Origin: Cunninghamia lanceolata
Taxonomy: Eukaryota > Streptophyta > Pinopsida > Cupressales > Cupressaceae
Assembly (NCBI GenBank): GCA_027924645.1
Contig: BSBN01001150.1
Coordinates: 3,472,001-3,536,000, forward strand
Direction: 5' to 3'
DNA length: 64,000 nt
Shown piece after piece: positions 19,490 to 31,894 of the stretch. The notes under the pieces are model-generated. The model searched no databases. It had not been told where the DNA came from and saw nothing but the letters and a program-made list of their open reading frames with translations. Each line of letters begins with the position of its first letter. The stretch's first letter is position 1. Both the position numbers and the translations under genes were made by a program.

Positions 19490-22370
19490 ATTTAAACCCT
19501 TCCATGCTTCACAACCAATGAATTTAAGCCTCGACAATCCATAATATTTTGAAAAAGAGTTTTTAAAAGAATTGCATGTAGAATAAGCTTATGATTACTT
19601 TCACACTACTTTTAAACCCACCATACTGATGAGAATGACCTCCAAAGATATAAGAAATTCTAGAGTTTTTGATTTCTCGATGCAAGGTGTATGGAATAAC
19701 TCATTTTAAAAAATGATTAACAATTAAAAAGAAAGGTTTAGGTTTTTTCGGGGGGAAATATTAGGCTTCCAAACCAGTCATAGCTGCAACCAATATGAAG
19801 TTGGAGTAAATAAAATATAGTTCCACAAATACTACCACAAACATAAACTAATCTATGATGATCAAACAAAACACAATTTTTGAGATCATGTCCTTCTAAA
19901 AGCATGTATAATAAAATGGCTTTTTTAAAATCCTTTCATGTTGAAAGGAATTGGTTGTAACCAAAAATAAATTATAGATCTTACAAATTCTTCCCATAGT
20001 AACAAAAAATAAATTATAATCCCCTAGAAAAATAAGAATATCTTACGTCTTTTAAAAACCCTCTTTTTACCTTTATATTAAAAAAAAGAGAGTATCTCAT
20101 CACTACATCACTATATAGAACATTGCATATTGAAAGAGGAAAAAAAATGAAGACTAATATTTCTAAAATTATCTTTTACACTACTCAATATTTTATAAAA
20201 AATATGAATATGACTTAGAAAGAAATTTCTTATAATTCAACTTTCAATATAAAAAACAAATTGACTACTTAATCATTAAACTTCTAATATTTAATCATTG
20301 GAACTTTTGATATTTAAGTAGATCACTTAAAACCACCACTTAGGGGAGAGGGGCTAGTTGCCGGCCATGCCCCCAATTACCGCTATGTTTTTAATCACTT
20401 GACCCCCCAATTAAATTTTTAAAAAGAATCAATACATGTAAACTACCAACCTAATAAATTAACACAAATGAACCAATACATGTTCACAACTCCAATAAAT
20501 TAACCAATGAAATGAAGACAAGTGCACAAATGTGATGGTGAGCGGTTACTCGCACATCGTTGCGCATGTATGGGACGACATGTTGAAATGACACTTTTTC
20601 AACCCATGTGCACATAACACATCGTACAGTGAAATGTATAAAGCGCCTAGAAGATGAAAGAATAGCTTTAAACTCTTCGGTCGCATACGGGGAAACCCAA
20701 AAAAAATCGTTGAAATCCAATATATCTAGCTATGAGCTTGATGTGCACGAAGTTACTCTGGGAGGCTACGAAGGTAGTTGAGAAGTGAGCAAAAAAAATC
20801 TCATGGAAAAATTATTTGCGTATAGAAGTCCGCAAAAAGTCTTGGATAATATCCTAAATTATAAATCACGTCAAACTACTTTGTTTGTTAGGAAGAGAGC
20901 AAAGACTAGACTTTTCAAGCGGGCCCACAAGGGTTCTGAAATAAAGTTAGAACAAAGAAAAGTCCGTGTTAAGAAAAACTTGAGAATCCCGAAATTAATG
21001 TGAATCTCATTCCCCATCCACCTTAATGTTTGATGGAGATGCGTATCACATGTTTTCCTTGAAACATCACTAAATTCAATGACTTTGAAAACTCAACTAT
21101 TTAATTAGCGTTGATTATCCTATCATTAATTAGGATAGGGTTGTGGGGGTAAAAGCATATCTCATTTAGGTTATTAAATACTTTAAGTAAATATATGAAT
21201 AATAATTAGGAATTTTGTATGCATTAAATTATTATCAATATAATGGATATGCCAGTAGGTATTTGTAATGAGTGCATTATGTAAATAAATACGAAATTTG
21301 AAAGAAATGTAAGTTATGTAAAATTTGGCAACAAAAAATAGGGTATGAAGTGTAGCTTTGAAGGGGTTGGAGCACATTGTTGTTTGAAATGTCTAGCAAT
21401 ATGAAGTTGTGATTGCATTAAACAACCCCCCTCCCTATTCCTAAGGGAGACATACACATTGTCTTGTATGCGGGCATACCCCTAGTAGTTGAATGCTATG
21501 AAGATGTGTGGTTATGCCAAGCGATGGACTTGCAATACTAAAGTTCAAACATGAGACACTTTTTAATATAGAGACATGAACCGCAATTGTGCAAATAAGG
21601 TAGCGTATAACCTCACCCAAATTAAAATTCACGGGGAAACAATTAAAGGTATTGTCTAAATAACAACAATAGTATCTAATGCCCTTTGAATCTTTCCACA
21701 TGTTTTTCATATGGTGTAGCAATCTTGTCTAACTCTACTTGCACAACAATTCATTCTTCAACATGTTAGCCATTGTCATGTCTTTGTCTACCTATGACCT
21801 AGCCTAAGCTCAAAATTATTCTAAATCCTACTTTGTTTCTGTTGCATCCAAATTTAAATCATGTGTTACATTCCTAGACCCAAGGCATCCACTAAAATAT
21901 AGTTAACGAGCCTTCACATCCATTAAGCATGTTTCAACTTTGAACTCGAGGTGCTTGTTGGAATCCAATCGAGTGGCACTTTCGTGTCTACCAACATAAA
22001 TGTAGCTCGGGCTTGAAGTTTTTATAAATTGTCTACATCACTCAAACTCTCATGTCCAAAATTTAATCTCAAGTCATGTTCTTGGACCCAAGAATGCAAA
22101 TATGTCACAATTAATCTAATTCTCATGTATGTAAATTAAGAAACTAAAGTCAAGTGTTTAATGTGTTTTATGTCATCTTGCAGACCTAGAGATGTATTAA
22201 ATTCTCTATCAAGAGCCTTGCATCTATAATATGACATATTTTGCATCCAATGTGTTTAATAGACCCTAATGTTGCTATGTGTTCTAGCTAACCAATATGG
22301 TAAATGTCTTTCAAGTCCAAACCTAGATGCACATATAGAACATGTTTAACTTTATTGTCACATCCACCAA
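19490..22370. repeat. Tandem-duplication copy B
   Basis: Second copy of the roughly 3 kb noncoding unit, directly following copy A (junction about 19480-19490). It lacks the MITE, the Helitron and the TRIM-like element found in copy A and so preserves the pre-insertion sequence. The 72-residue ORF at 20785-21003 is not conserved in copy A and is not called. Confidence 0.65.
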
Positions 22371-22614
22371 TGCTCAATCTATAAGTGACCTTATTGCAAG
22401 TCAAACCCAACCTTATCATTAACTTTAGTTTTTTTTTAATTTTTATTTATGGAAACAACTAGATTACATAGATATCGACATCTCTAACCTTTTTATGAAC
22501 AAGCAGATTACATGATGATTGTGAGGGTCTCTAGTTACTTGCAATATCACGGGTACGATGTTTAGTAGATTTATGTATCTCCCTGAGCTTCAACTACCAG
22601 TCATATGCCCACAT
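22371..22614. other. Short noncoding flank
   Basis: No gene or repeat recognised. It ends in the AAGTT target site of the Copia element. Confidence 0.4.
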
Positions 22615-22619
22615 AAGTT

Positions 22620-24450
22620 TTTTAGAACACAAGGATATACTAAGAGGGGGGGTGAATAAGTATATCTCAATACTTATTTTAGTTTAACATCAATAATCAA
22701 AACTTCTAACTGCTTTAAGTAGAAGATCAACAAATTATACCAATCAAAGCACAACACATAAGCACACAACTACAACACCATCTGATTTACGTGGAAAACC
22801 CAAGAAGGGAAGAACCACGGTGAGCAAGTTGCTTGGATCTACTATCCAAATCCAGCTTCACAAATAAAGATAAAACAAGATTAAAATATTATATATGGGC
22901 TACAACCCAAAGGAAGCTGCAACTCCCTGAAATATAATGCAATGACACTTACAGAATGAGGCTACAACCTCTGGATATTACATTCAATAGATCGTACTGA
23001 ACAAACCACCTCCGCATCATTCACGCACTTAACTTTGTCACAAAACTTCACTTTCTTTGCCTAGCAAACACTGCTACCTCCAACATAGCTTCACAAACAT
23101 TCTCACATTTGCTCACACATATTTGCACACTCTCCCACAGTCATACCTTCCTCAACAAACAAGATCTTTCATTTATACCTTCCGTAATTTCCAAATTCCT
23201 TCTCCCATGTTGGCCAAGATGAAACGTGTAATCATGAAACGTGCCAGGCCACTCCAAGTCAGCATTTGAAAGATGTATAAAATCAATGTTGTTCAAGCCA
23301 AGTGATAACCAAGACATATTCTTTGTCAACACATCTTCCCAAGCAGGCGCACACTCCAAATCATTTGGCAGATCATCAAAGCACATGAAGTCGGCCCAAC
23401 AAACACTCATCCTTTCGCCCAATAGCTCCAGACCAAAAGCGGTACTAGAGAGAACAATTAATGTCATGTGGATCATTACACAAGCAACATAAGACTTATA
23501 CAAGTCTTCTCAACCACTCCTTCCACTGAAATATATATTTTCTTTCTGGCGCAAACAAACAAAAACTGAGCCTGGTATCACAAATGAATACTGAACACAC
23601 ATTCTCGAGATAGAGAACTGAAAAACTAACTTGCGGTGCACTTCAACACCTGGAACTTGAATTGAATCATCCAACAGAATATTTTAACTCATCTTCCAAA
23701 CATCAAAGCCAAAGGATAAACTGCGGTAAAATGTGGTGTTAGACAACCCTAGTCAGCAGCAAGATGTGTCTTTGTTCTGTTGACCCTGGAGAACCTTTGC
23801 AGTACACCTTAGCAAATGAAACTTGAATATTATCATCTTCTCATCTATAAATGATCAACCTTGAAACTGTAGGACCTCAACTTCAACAACAGAGAAATGC
23901 AGAGCATTTCCCAGACGCATCCTGACTGCAACAAATCTAAACAACTGTCTTCACTCTGCGAGCTCTAAAAACTTCTGTTAATCTCCAAGCTTTGAAATCA
24001 GGCATATACAACCTTCACATATGTCCTTGAAAAACTCCCAAACTGCAAGGCTGTACTACCAAGTGTAGAGGAATGCGGAGCATTCTCTTGAGCTTATTCT
24101 GTGCAAACTCCAGTGCCTTGGACAACTTGAATCTTTCTTTCAAAACTAAAGCAATGCATTTCCTCAGGAAATAATGAATACAATATTTGCCACATCAGAG
24201 ACTTCATTCTCAACTTCATACAACAACAACAACATCAAACTCTTTTCTCAAAGTAGGAATCTTCATGTTAGCACACCTTTTGTCTATACAACTTTAGGAG
24301 ATATTGATGACATTCATTACCTTGCTCTTCTCATTACAACTTCTCTGATCTATCTTCTTTTGTCTTCTCTCTGATTACATTTCCTCAAACTTCCTTTATC
24401 ATTACCTCTTGTCTCACATTGTTGACATCAATGACAACACAAGTGCAACA
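22620..24450 (-). repeat. 3' LTR of Copia element 1
   Basis: Left-hand LTR. The plus strand starts TTTTAGAACACAAGG, where the partner has TGTTAGAACACAAGG, and ends GTGCAACA. It contains the GGGGGGTGAATAAG and TTTACGTGGAAAACCC / GAACCACGGTGAGCAA words seen in many plant Copia LTRs. Confidence 0.88.
23141..23503 (-). CDS. ORF embedded in the LTR, possible captured exon
   Basis: A 120-residue ORF inside the 3' LTR, on the element's strand. It starts with a hydrophobic stretch (MIHMTLIVLSSTAFGLELLG) that could be a signal anchor. A compact, Trp-rich part follows (ECAPAWEDVL, SWLSLGLNNIDF, ADLEWPGTFHDYTFHLGQHG). The other LTR (29816-30170) keeps the same protein sequence but has a one-base shift at the CFDDL segment. 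The related Copia at the right edge has a shorter LTR without this ORF, which suggests the element acquired it. I do not recognise the family, and it may be a chance ORF. A similarity search against plant proteins would decide. Confidence 0.35.
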   Translation of the reverse strand: MYKSYVACVMIHMTLIVLSSTAFGLELLGERMSVCWADFMCFDDLPNDLECAPAWEDVLTKNMSWLSLGLNNIDFIHLSNADLEWPGTFHDYTFHLGQHGRRNLEITEGINERSCLLRKV

Positions 24451-24464
24451 ATCTCCCCCTTTGG
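24451..24464 (-). other. Polypurine tract of Copia element 1
   Basis: Minus strand CCAAAGGGGGAGAT next to the LTR start TGTTGCACTTG. It primes plus-strand DNA synthesis in this family. Confidence 0.8.
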
Positions 24465-24753
24465 CATTGATGGCAACACTTGACCTGATATGCAATTTTC
24501 TCCCCCTTTGACTCAAGGATAAAGGGCTAGTGGTCTTCCTTTGAACTGCTCTTCCTTTAGCTCCCCCTTGTCATCATTCTTCTTGATTTTTCCTTCACTG
24601 CTCCTCACCTGTCGGCTCCCCTTGATTGATCAAATCTTGTTATCCTTAAAAACCTCTTGCCTACCTACTCCCCCTGAGAGGTATCCACCATCAATCTAGG
24701 GATAAAAATATATCTTAAACTTCTCCCCCTGGACATATGCACCATCTATGCAT

Positions 24754-26250
24754 CTAGTTAGAAGAAGGGGAAACAACCCCTAACTTTTGTTTGAGATACT
24801 CAAAAGTATCCTTAGAAAGTACCTTGATGAAGATGTCTACAACTTGATTCTTTGTAGGCACATACTCCACCTTGACTTCTTGATCTGCAACCTTCTCTCT
24901 CAAAAAGTGATACTTGATAGATATGTGCTTGGTTCTAGAATGCATCACTGGATTTTTTGAAATATTTATATCACTTGTATTATCACAGAGAATAGGAATA
25001 GGCTCATCATACAACCTTGATATCCTTCAATGTTTACTTCATCCACAAAACTTCAGTACAACAGGTTGCTACAACTATATATTTTGCCTCTGCAGTTGAT
25101 AAGGACATTGAATCCCACTTCTTGCTAATCCATGGGACTAGTCTGTCTCCTAAAAACAAAGCTCCTCCATTGGTACTTCTCCTATCATCAACATTGCCAA
25201 CCCAATCTGCATCAATATAAGCACTCAGGGAAAAGTAATTGCCCTTTTGATACCACAATCCATGTTCTGGAGTGCTCTTCAAGTATCTGAATATTCTCTT
25301 GACTGCCTTCACATGTGTTTCCTTAGGATCAACTTGAAATCTTGCAACCAAACATATGACTTGCATAATGTCAGGCCTTGATGCTGTTAGGTATAGTAGG
25401 CCCCCAATCATAGATCTATACTTAGTCTGATCAGCTTAAGGTGACTCATCATCTTTACTCAAGTGATAACCAGTTGCCATAGGACTACTCACATGTTTGC
25501 AATCTTCCATTCCAAACTTCTTCAGCATTTCCTTAACATACTTTGTTTGAGAGATAAAGATGCCCTCATTTGATTGAGAAATTTGAAGTCCAAGAAAGAA
25601 TGATAGCTTTCCTAACATAGACATTTCAAACTTTTTTTGTATCTCTCTAGCAAACTTCATACACATCTCATCATATCCATAAAATATTATATCAACATAC
25701 ATAACAACAATTAGAATTTGTTCACCTTCTATTTTGATGTAAAGATTACTATTTGCGGTACCTTTCTTGAAACCCTATTGGAGTAAGCATTTGTCCAACC
25801 TTGCATACCAAGCCCTAGGGGCTTGTTTGAGACCATACATAGCCTTCTTGAGTATGCACACCATGTTTGGATCTTTTGATAATTGAAAACCATCTGGCTG
25901 CTCTATGTAGATCTCTTCTTTAGGAAGGCAAATTTAAAATCCATCTGATATACCTTGAATCCCTTATGTACTGTAAAAGCAAGAACCATTCTGATTGCTT
26001 CCATTCTTGCCACCAGAGCAAATGTCTCCTCATAGTCAACACCTTCAACTTGTGAATATCCTTTGCAAACCAACCTTGCTTTTTTCCTGACCACTTCTCC
26101 ATCTTCATTCAACTTGTTCCTGAAAACCTAGTTTGTTCCTATCACATTGTTGTCTGCAGGCCTTGGTACCAACTCCCAAGTCTAATTCTTTTCTATTTGA
26201 TTTAGTTCTCCTTCCATGGCTTGTATCCATCCTTCATCCTTGCTAACCTC
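24754..26250 (-). pseudogene. Copia element 1 reverse transcriptase and RNase H, broken
   Basis: Remnant of the C-terminal polyprotein. RT pieces are readable: [20 protein letters not shown], then [27 protein letters not shown], then MYVDIIFYGYDEM. RNase H keeps SAYIDADWVGNVDDRRS and STAEAKYIV, and the tail has [14 protein letters not shown] and KYHFLREKV. Lesions by comparison with the intact relative at 62383-64000 are: a short deletion after FAFL (near 25917) that shifts frame, a TAG in the LDKCLLQ region, loss of one codon in the YVDD active site so only one of the paired aspartates remains, a stop near 25435, and TEAEY changed to AEAKY. This protein cannot be functional. Confidence 0.88.
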
Positions 26251-26265
26251 ATTAAATTTTTTAGG

Positions 26266-27750
26266 TTATATTCTTGGCAACAAAGCAAAGTTTACCTGTT
26301 CATTTGTTTTTGCAAATCTTCTTCTTGTCTGAACTCCTTCATTTTTCTCTCCAATGATTTGGTCTTTTGAATGATTTTTATGAACATACTTGGCAGGAGT
26401 CTTAACAGTCTTCTCTGGAGTTTCTTCCTTTTCTTCAACTTCTGTAACTTCCTTTGAGTAGGTAGGTTCATCTAACCAACAATCCTCTTGCTCAACTAAA
26501 TTTTGATGTGATTCTTCATCCGCTTTTACATTTGCACTCTCAACTATCTTCCTTAGTCTTTTATTGTAGCATTTGTAGGCTTTGCTGATAGTTGAGTACC
26601 CAAGGAAAATACCTTCATCTGCTCTTGAGTCAAACTTTCTGATACCTTCTTCATCTCTTTTGATGTAGCACTTGCTTCCAAGAACTCTGAAATACTTGAC
26701 TGTTGCAGGTCTTCCATTCCAAAGCTCATAAGGGGTCTTGGTGTTGTGTTTTCTTAGTTGTCCTCTATTAAGAATATAGACTACGGTATGAATTACTTCT
26801 TTCCAGTATATATCAGGTAGTTTAGCTTCACTCAACATTATCCTAGCCATCTCCTGGATAGTCCTATTCTTTCTGTCTGCAACACCATTCTGCTGAGGGG
26901 TTCTAGGAGTTGCATAGTGCCTTTTGATTCCATGTTCTTGACAAAACTCTACAAACTCATTTGAGGTGAACTCACCACCTCTATCAGATTTTAAGTATTT
27001 AATTCTAGCGTTCATTTCATTTTCAACCATATTTTTGAAGATCTTGAATCTACTAAATGCTTCTAATTTTTCTTTCAAAAAAGTAACCCATGTCATTCTA
27101 TAGAAATCATCAATGAGCAACATGAAATACCTCTCACCTTGTAGGCTTTTTGTCCTAGTTGGTCCACACAAGTCTATATGAACTAGCTCCAAGGGCTTTG
27201 TAGTAGAATATTCCTTTGACTTGAAAGTTATCCTTGTTTGCTTCCCAAGTTGATATTCTTTGCATATTATGCTTGTAGGCTTGATGATCTTTGGCATGTC
27301 CCTTATTGTTTTCATGGAACTGATCTTCACTAGATTGTCAAAATTGATGTGCCCCATTCTCTTATGCCACAACCAACATTCATTTGTTTGTCCTAATAGA
27401 CAAGTCCTCTCATTAACTCCTTTTAGATTATATAAGTTGCCTTCTGTCTTAAAGCCTTCTACCACCAATTTTCTAGATTTTGCTCTTCTGATTTCACACC
27501 CTTGATCATGAAATGTGAGATTATACCCTTTGCTGCACATTTGACTCACACTGAGAAGATTATGCTTGAGACCTTCTACGTAAAGAACATCATGTGTTTG
27601 AGACTTTCCATCAATGCATATAGTTCCTTTTTCAGTAATCTTTGTAGAAGAGTTATCTCCAAACCTAACCAATCCACCATTCCACTTACCAAGATTGATA
27701 AACTTGCTCTTATTACTTGTCATGTGATTTGTACATCCACTGTCTATCAC
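26266..27750 (-). pseudogene. Copia element 1 protease-integrase segment
   Basis: A 494-residue open stretch. It begins with the protease motif IDSGCTNHM (D-S-G active site). The GAG-pre-integrase zinc region (WLWHKRMGHINFDNL) and the integrase core follow: HIDLCGP with the first catalytic Asp and KSDRGGEF with the second. In the third position the usual NGV-A/V-ERKNRT reads NGVADRKNRT, so the catalytic glutamate is aspartate (codon GAC near 26880). The C-terminal part has the usual LGSKCYIKRD and FLGYSTISKAYKCYN. It runs into a stop at 26266 after ALLPRI. Gag upstream and RT downstream are out of phase or stopped. The segment is nearly intact as protein but probably inactive. Confidence 0.88.
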
Positions 27751-28009
27751 CCAGAGATTGGTTTGTCCTTAAGCATGAAATGTTGTTTGGACAATCATTG
27801 AGTTCTCAACTGCATTGCCATTCTCCTTGTCTTGCTTAGTGACATTAGTTATCTGAGATTTTGAATTTTCAAGACCATTCCTGCAATACCTTGCTATGTG
27901 TCCAACCTTGTTTCAAATTTGACATACCACATTGGCATCCACAAAAGAAGCAAGTGAATTTCTACTTACAAGATTTCTTCTATTTATTTGAGACTTGCAA
28001 TTCATAGCC

Positions 28010-28576
28010 TTATGCCCAACAATAACCAAAGAAAATATGATTGAACCTATTCATGGAGAGTTGCCTTGCATGAAGAGATCTTCCTTGAGGCAAGATGAGA
28101 TCTGTACATTTTGTATCATCCGGACTTCCAAGCCTTGCCTTCTTCAACTCCTTTTTGAATAACTGAATTTCTTTCTCAAGTTTTATGCATTCTTTTGTTT
28201 TCGCTTCAATCTCAACTCTTTGTTCTTGATTCTCCTTCCTTGCACAATCTAGGTCTTCAAGAGTAGAAACAAGTTCACCTTCAAAGTCAACTTCATATTC
28301 TTCTTCATTTGCAGCCTTGTCTGAACCATCTGAGATCACCATGGCCATGAATAGAGATTCTCCTCTATCCTCATCAGATGAGCAGTGATCTACTTCTTCT
28401 TCGTAGCTGTAGTCTTCTTTTGAAAGGAGGTTCCTTTGAAAATTGTTCCTCTTGAACCCCTTGCTGTTACTTTCACTTTCTCCAAAAGGACATTTAGAGG
28501 CATAATGCCCAATTCTACCACATTTGAAACATTTGAAAGGTAGCTTACCTTTATATTTAACTGACCCTCTTGTCAA
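28010..28576 (-). pseudogene. Copia element 1 gag, C-terminal part with zinc knuckle
   Basis: Nucleocapsid part of gag: the CCHC knuckle CFKCGRIGHYASKCP follows a basic lead (KYKGKLPFK). An acidic and coiled region follows (LEDLDCARKENQEQRVEIE, CIKLEKEIQLFKKELKKA). It is out of frame with the N-terminal gag ORF at 28582-29280 and closes at a stop before the protease. Confidence 0.82.
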
Positions 28577-28581
28577 ATTTC

Positions 28582-29280
28582 TTACAAAATTGCTTCTTCT
28601 TCCTCAGCTTCATTGCATATGTTAGATGCTCCTTCATTCTTTACCGCATTGAAAGCAACTTCTTTTTGGCATGGGCCTATGACTTCATTTCTCATTTCAT
28701 AGGCAGTGAGGGACCCAAACAGTTCTACCATGATGAGCTTCTTCAAAACTTTAGCTTCTTCTATTACAGAAACTTTTAAATCAAATTTGTGAGGGAGGGA
28801 TCTCAAGACTTTATTTACAACCATTGATTCAACTATGTCTTCACCCATAATTTTGATTCCATTCACTGCTTCATCTACCCGGTGTAAGTAGCCAGCTATG
28901 TTCTCTTCTTCTTTCATCCTTAGATTCTCAAATACTATTTTGTAGGATTGCAATTTGGCTTCCTTTATGGTGTCATCTCCTTCATAGAGACCTTTGAGCT
29001 TCTCCCATATCTCCTTTGTTGTCTTGCATGACACAACCTTGACTAACTCTGAACTACTTAGACCACTTAAGATTGCATTCTTGGCTTTGGCATTATTCTC
29101 ATGGGCCTTCTTCGCATCTAAATCTGTAATGGGATGACTGAGTTCAACATAATTAGTCTCAATTGTCCTCCAGATATCATACCCTAGTGAGGTAAGATAG
29201 GCTTCCATCCTTACACTCCAGAAGTCATAGTTATTTCCATCAAACATAGGAGCTTTAGAAGAGGACTCCTTCTGAGCCAT
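28582..29280 (-). pseudogene. Copia element 1 gag, N-terminal part
   Basis: Capsid-type gag of 232 residues with the Copia opening APMFDGNNYDFWSVRMEAYL, then KEIWEKLKGLYEGDD, KIVFENLRMKEEENIAGYL and VLRSLPHKFDLKV. It begins 67 bp after the 5' LTR, as expected. It ends early at EEEEAIL-stop, where the zinc-knuckle part continues in another frame. Confidence 0.87.
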
Positions 29281-29346
29281 GTGTTCTATTCCAAGATCTA
29301 CCTTCAGCTGTTAGGCTGCGCCAAAGAACCTTGCTCTGATATCAAT

Positions 29347-31125
29347 TGTTAGAACACAAGGATATACTGAGAGGTGGGGGGGTGAATCAATATATCTCAG
29401 TGCTTATTTCAATTAAACATCAATAATCAAAACTTCAAATTGCTTTAACCAGAAGATCAACAAATTAAACCAATTAAAGCACAACACATAAGTACACAAC
29501 GACAACACTAGATTTATGTGGAAAACCCAAGAAGGGAAAAACCACGGTGAGCAAGTTGCTTGCATCTACTATCCAAATCCAACCTCACAAATAAAGATAA
29601 AACATGATTACAATATTATTTATGGGCTACAACATAAAGGAAGCTGCAACTCCCTAAAATATAATGCCTTACTGAACAAACCACCTCCGCATCATTCGCA
29701 CACTTCACTTTGTCACAAAACTTCACTTTCTCTGCCCAACGAACACTGCTACCTCCAACACACCTTCACAAACATTCTCACATCTACTCACACATCTTTG
29801 CATACTCTCCCACACTCATACCTTCCTCAACAAACAAGATTTTTCATTTATGCCTTCCACAATTTCCAAATTCCTTCTCCCATGTTGGCCAAGATGAAAT
29901 GTGTAATCATGAAACGTGCAAGGCCACTCCAAGTCAGCATCCAAAAGATGTAGAAAATCAATGCAGTTCAAGCCAAGTGATAACCAGGACCTATTCTTCA
30001 TTAACACATCTTCCCAAGCAGGAGCACACTTCAAATCATTTGGTGAGATCATCAAAGCACATTAAGTCGGCCCAACAAACACTCATCCTTTTGCCCAATA
30101 GCTCCAGACCAAAAGCAGTACCAAAGAGAATAATTAACATCATGAGGATCATTACACAAGCACCATAAGCCTTATACAAACATTCTCAAGCAATCCTTCC
30201 CCCGAAATATATGTTTTCTTTTTGGCGCAAACAAACAGAAACTGAGCTTGGTATCACAAATGAATACTAAACACATAGCCTTAATATAGAGCATTGAAAA
30301 ACCAACTTGCGGTGTACTTCAACACCTGAAACCTGAATTGAATCATCCAACTGAATATCTGAACTCATCTTCCAAACATCAAATCCAAAGGATAAATTGC
30401 GGTGGCTTTTACTATCTCCTCTAGACAACCCTAGTCAGCAGCAAGACGTGTCTTTGTTCTGCTGACCCCGGAGAACCTTTATGGTACACCTTAGCAGATG
30501 AAACTTGAATATTATCATATTCTCATCTATAAATGATCAACCTTCAAACTGCATGACCTCAAATTCAATAACAGAGAAATGTAGAGCATTTCCTAGATGC
30601 ATCTTGACTGCAACAACTTTGAAGAACTGTCTTCACTCTGCGAGCTCTAAAAACTTCTACGTTAATCTCCAAGCTCTAAAATCAGGAATATACAACCTTC
30701 ACATATGTCCTTGACAAACTCCTAAACCGCAAGGCTGTACTACCAAGTGTGGAGGAATGCAGAGCATTCTCCTAAGCTTATTCTGTGCAAACTCTAGTGC
30801 CGTGGACAACTTGAATCTTTCTTTCAAAACTAAAGCAATGTATTTCCTCAAGAAACAATGAATACAATATTTGCATTGGAGACTTCATTCTCAACTTCAT
30901 ACAACAACAACAAAATCTTTTCTCAAAGTAGGAATCTTCATGTTAGCACACCTTTTGTCTATACAACTTCAGGAGATATTGATGACATTCATTACCTTGC
31001 CCTTCTCATCACAACTTCTCTGATCTATCTTCTTTTGTCTTCTTCTCTGATTACATTGCCATAAATTCCTTTATCATTACCTCTTGTCTCACAATGTTGA
31101 CATCAATGACAAGACAAGTGCAACA
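29347..31125 (-). repeat. 5' LTR of Copia element 1
   Basis: Right-hand LTR, TG...CA intact on both ends, followed on the minus strand by the primer-binding site. Clearly homologous along its length to 22620-24450. Confidence 0.88.
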
Positions 31126-31130
31126 AAGTT

Positions 31131-31894
31131 AATGCATATGTCTCCCTCAAGGGGAAGGGCAATGATCCTGTACATGCAATATTAACCTCAAATTAATAGA
31201 CAATTTAATCAACAATCATACTTCATCTCCTCGTAATATCTGGCATGTCCAATAAATTCCATTATCAAAAAATGATGTTTACATTTCTTTGTAATCTTCT
31301 AGTTAATTAAGAATTACACTCATTACAAATACCTATTAGCGTGCCCAAAAAATTAAAGTAATTTTCCATTAGTTTAAAATACACAAATAAATTAAACATG
31401 TTTTGCAAGAAAGATAGTTGATTTAAATGTAACAAAAGAGTCTATTTAAACCTCATGGCACTCCAAATGTGTACCTTGCATATAGTGAGGAATGTCGATA
31501 TAGTATGAGGGGAATGGTCTTGAAGTTTGCAAGTGGCATTACCCTTAGAAGATCCTTTTCTTATGTCCTGCAATGGTAAAATGTGTGTTAGTTTAATCTA
31601 GGGTGATTAATCTAATGAAATCTATAAAACAAAGCTATACTATATTAATTTAGAGCTAGGTAGAAAATGATGTAGGAGTATAACTTCCAAAGGCCATAAC
31701 TTTTGACCTAGGAAGTTGATGGAGCCCATTTTATCAGCATGAATATCTTAAAGAGTCTAAAGCCTCCATAACCGACTTGCTCCAACTAATGGTCACGATT
31801 TCAAGATTTTTCAGGGCGTAATTTGACCTCAAAACTGTATTTTAGTGTTTTCTTTTAGCAGGTTTTTGAATTTTAGACTTAATGGCCTTGTATT
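31131..31894. other. Noncoding stretch, nothing recognised
   Basis: AT-rich, with short ORFs only. It lies between the Copia target duplication and the solo LTR. Confidence 0.4.

Larger units (their letters stand above)
22620..31125 (-). mobile_element. Complete but inactive Copia LTR retrotransposon
   Basis: About 8.5 kb, minus orientation. The LTRs are 22620-24450 (1831 bp) and 29347-31125 (1779 bp), with perfect 5 bp target duplications AAGTT at 22615-22619 and 31126-31130. The primer site at 29346-29333 reads TGATATCAGAGC two bases after the 5' LTR, one change from the usual initiator-Met site. A polypurine tract AAAGGGGGAGA lies next to the 3' LTR. The internal order gag, zinc knuckle, protease, integrase, RT, RNase H identifies Copia. 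Each domain carries lesions, described separately. LTRs differ by small indels and scattered substitutions, so the insertion is not recent. Confidence 0.92.

Noticed and set aside
20785..21003. 72-residue basic ORF (SRQTTLFVRKRAKTRLFKRA)
   Set aside because: The paralogous DNA at 2400-2510 aligns but does not keep the frame, so it is a chance ORF in repeat DNA.
29516..30168. Plus-strand ORFs inside the Copia LTR
   Set aside because: Rich in His/Thr/Ser from LTR composition and antisense to the element; not supported as genes.
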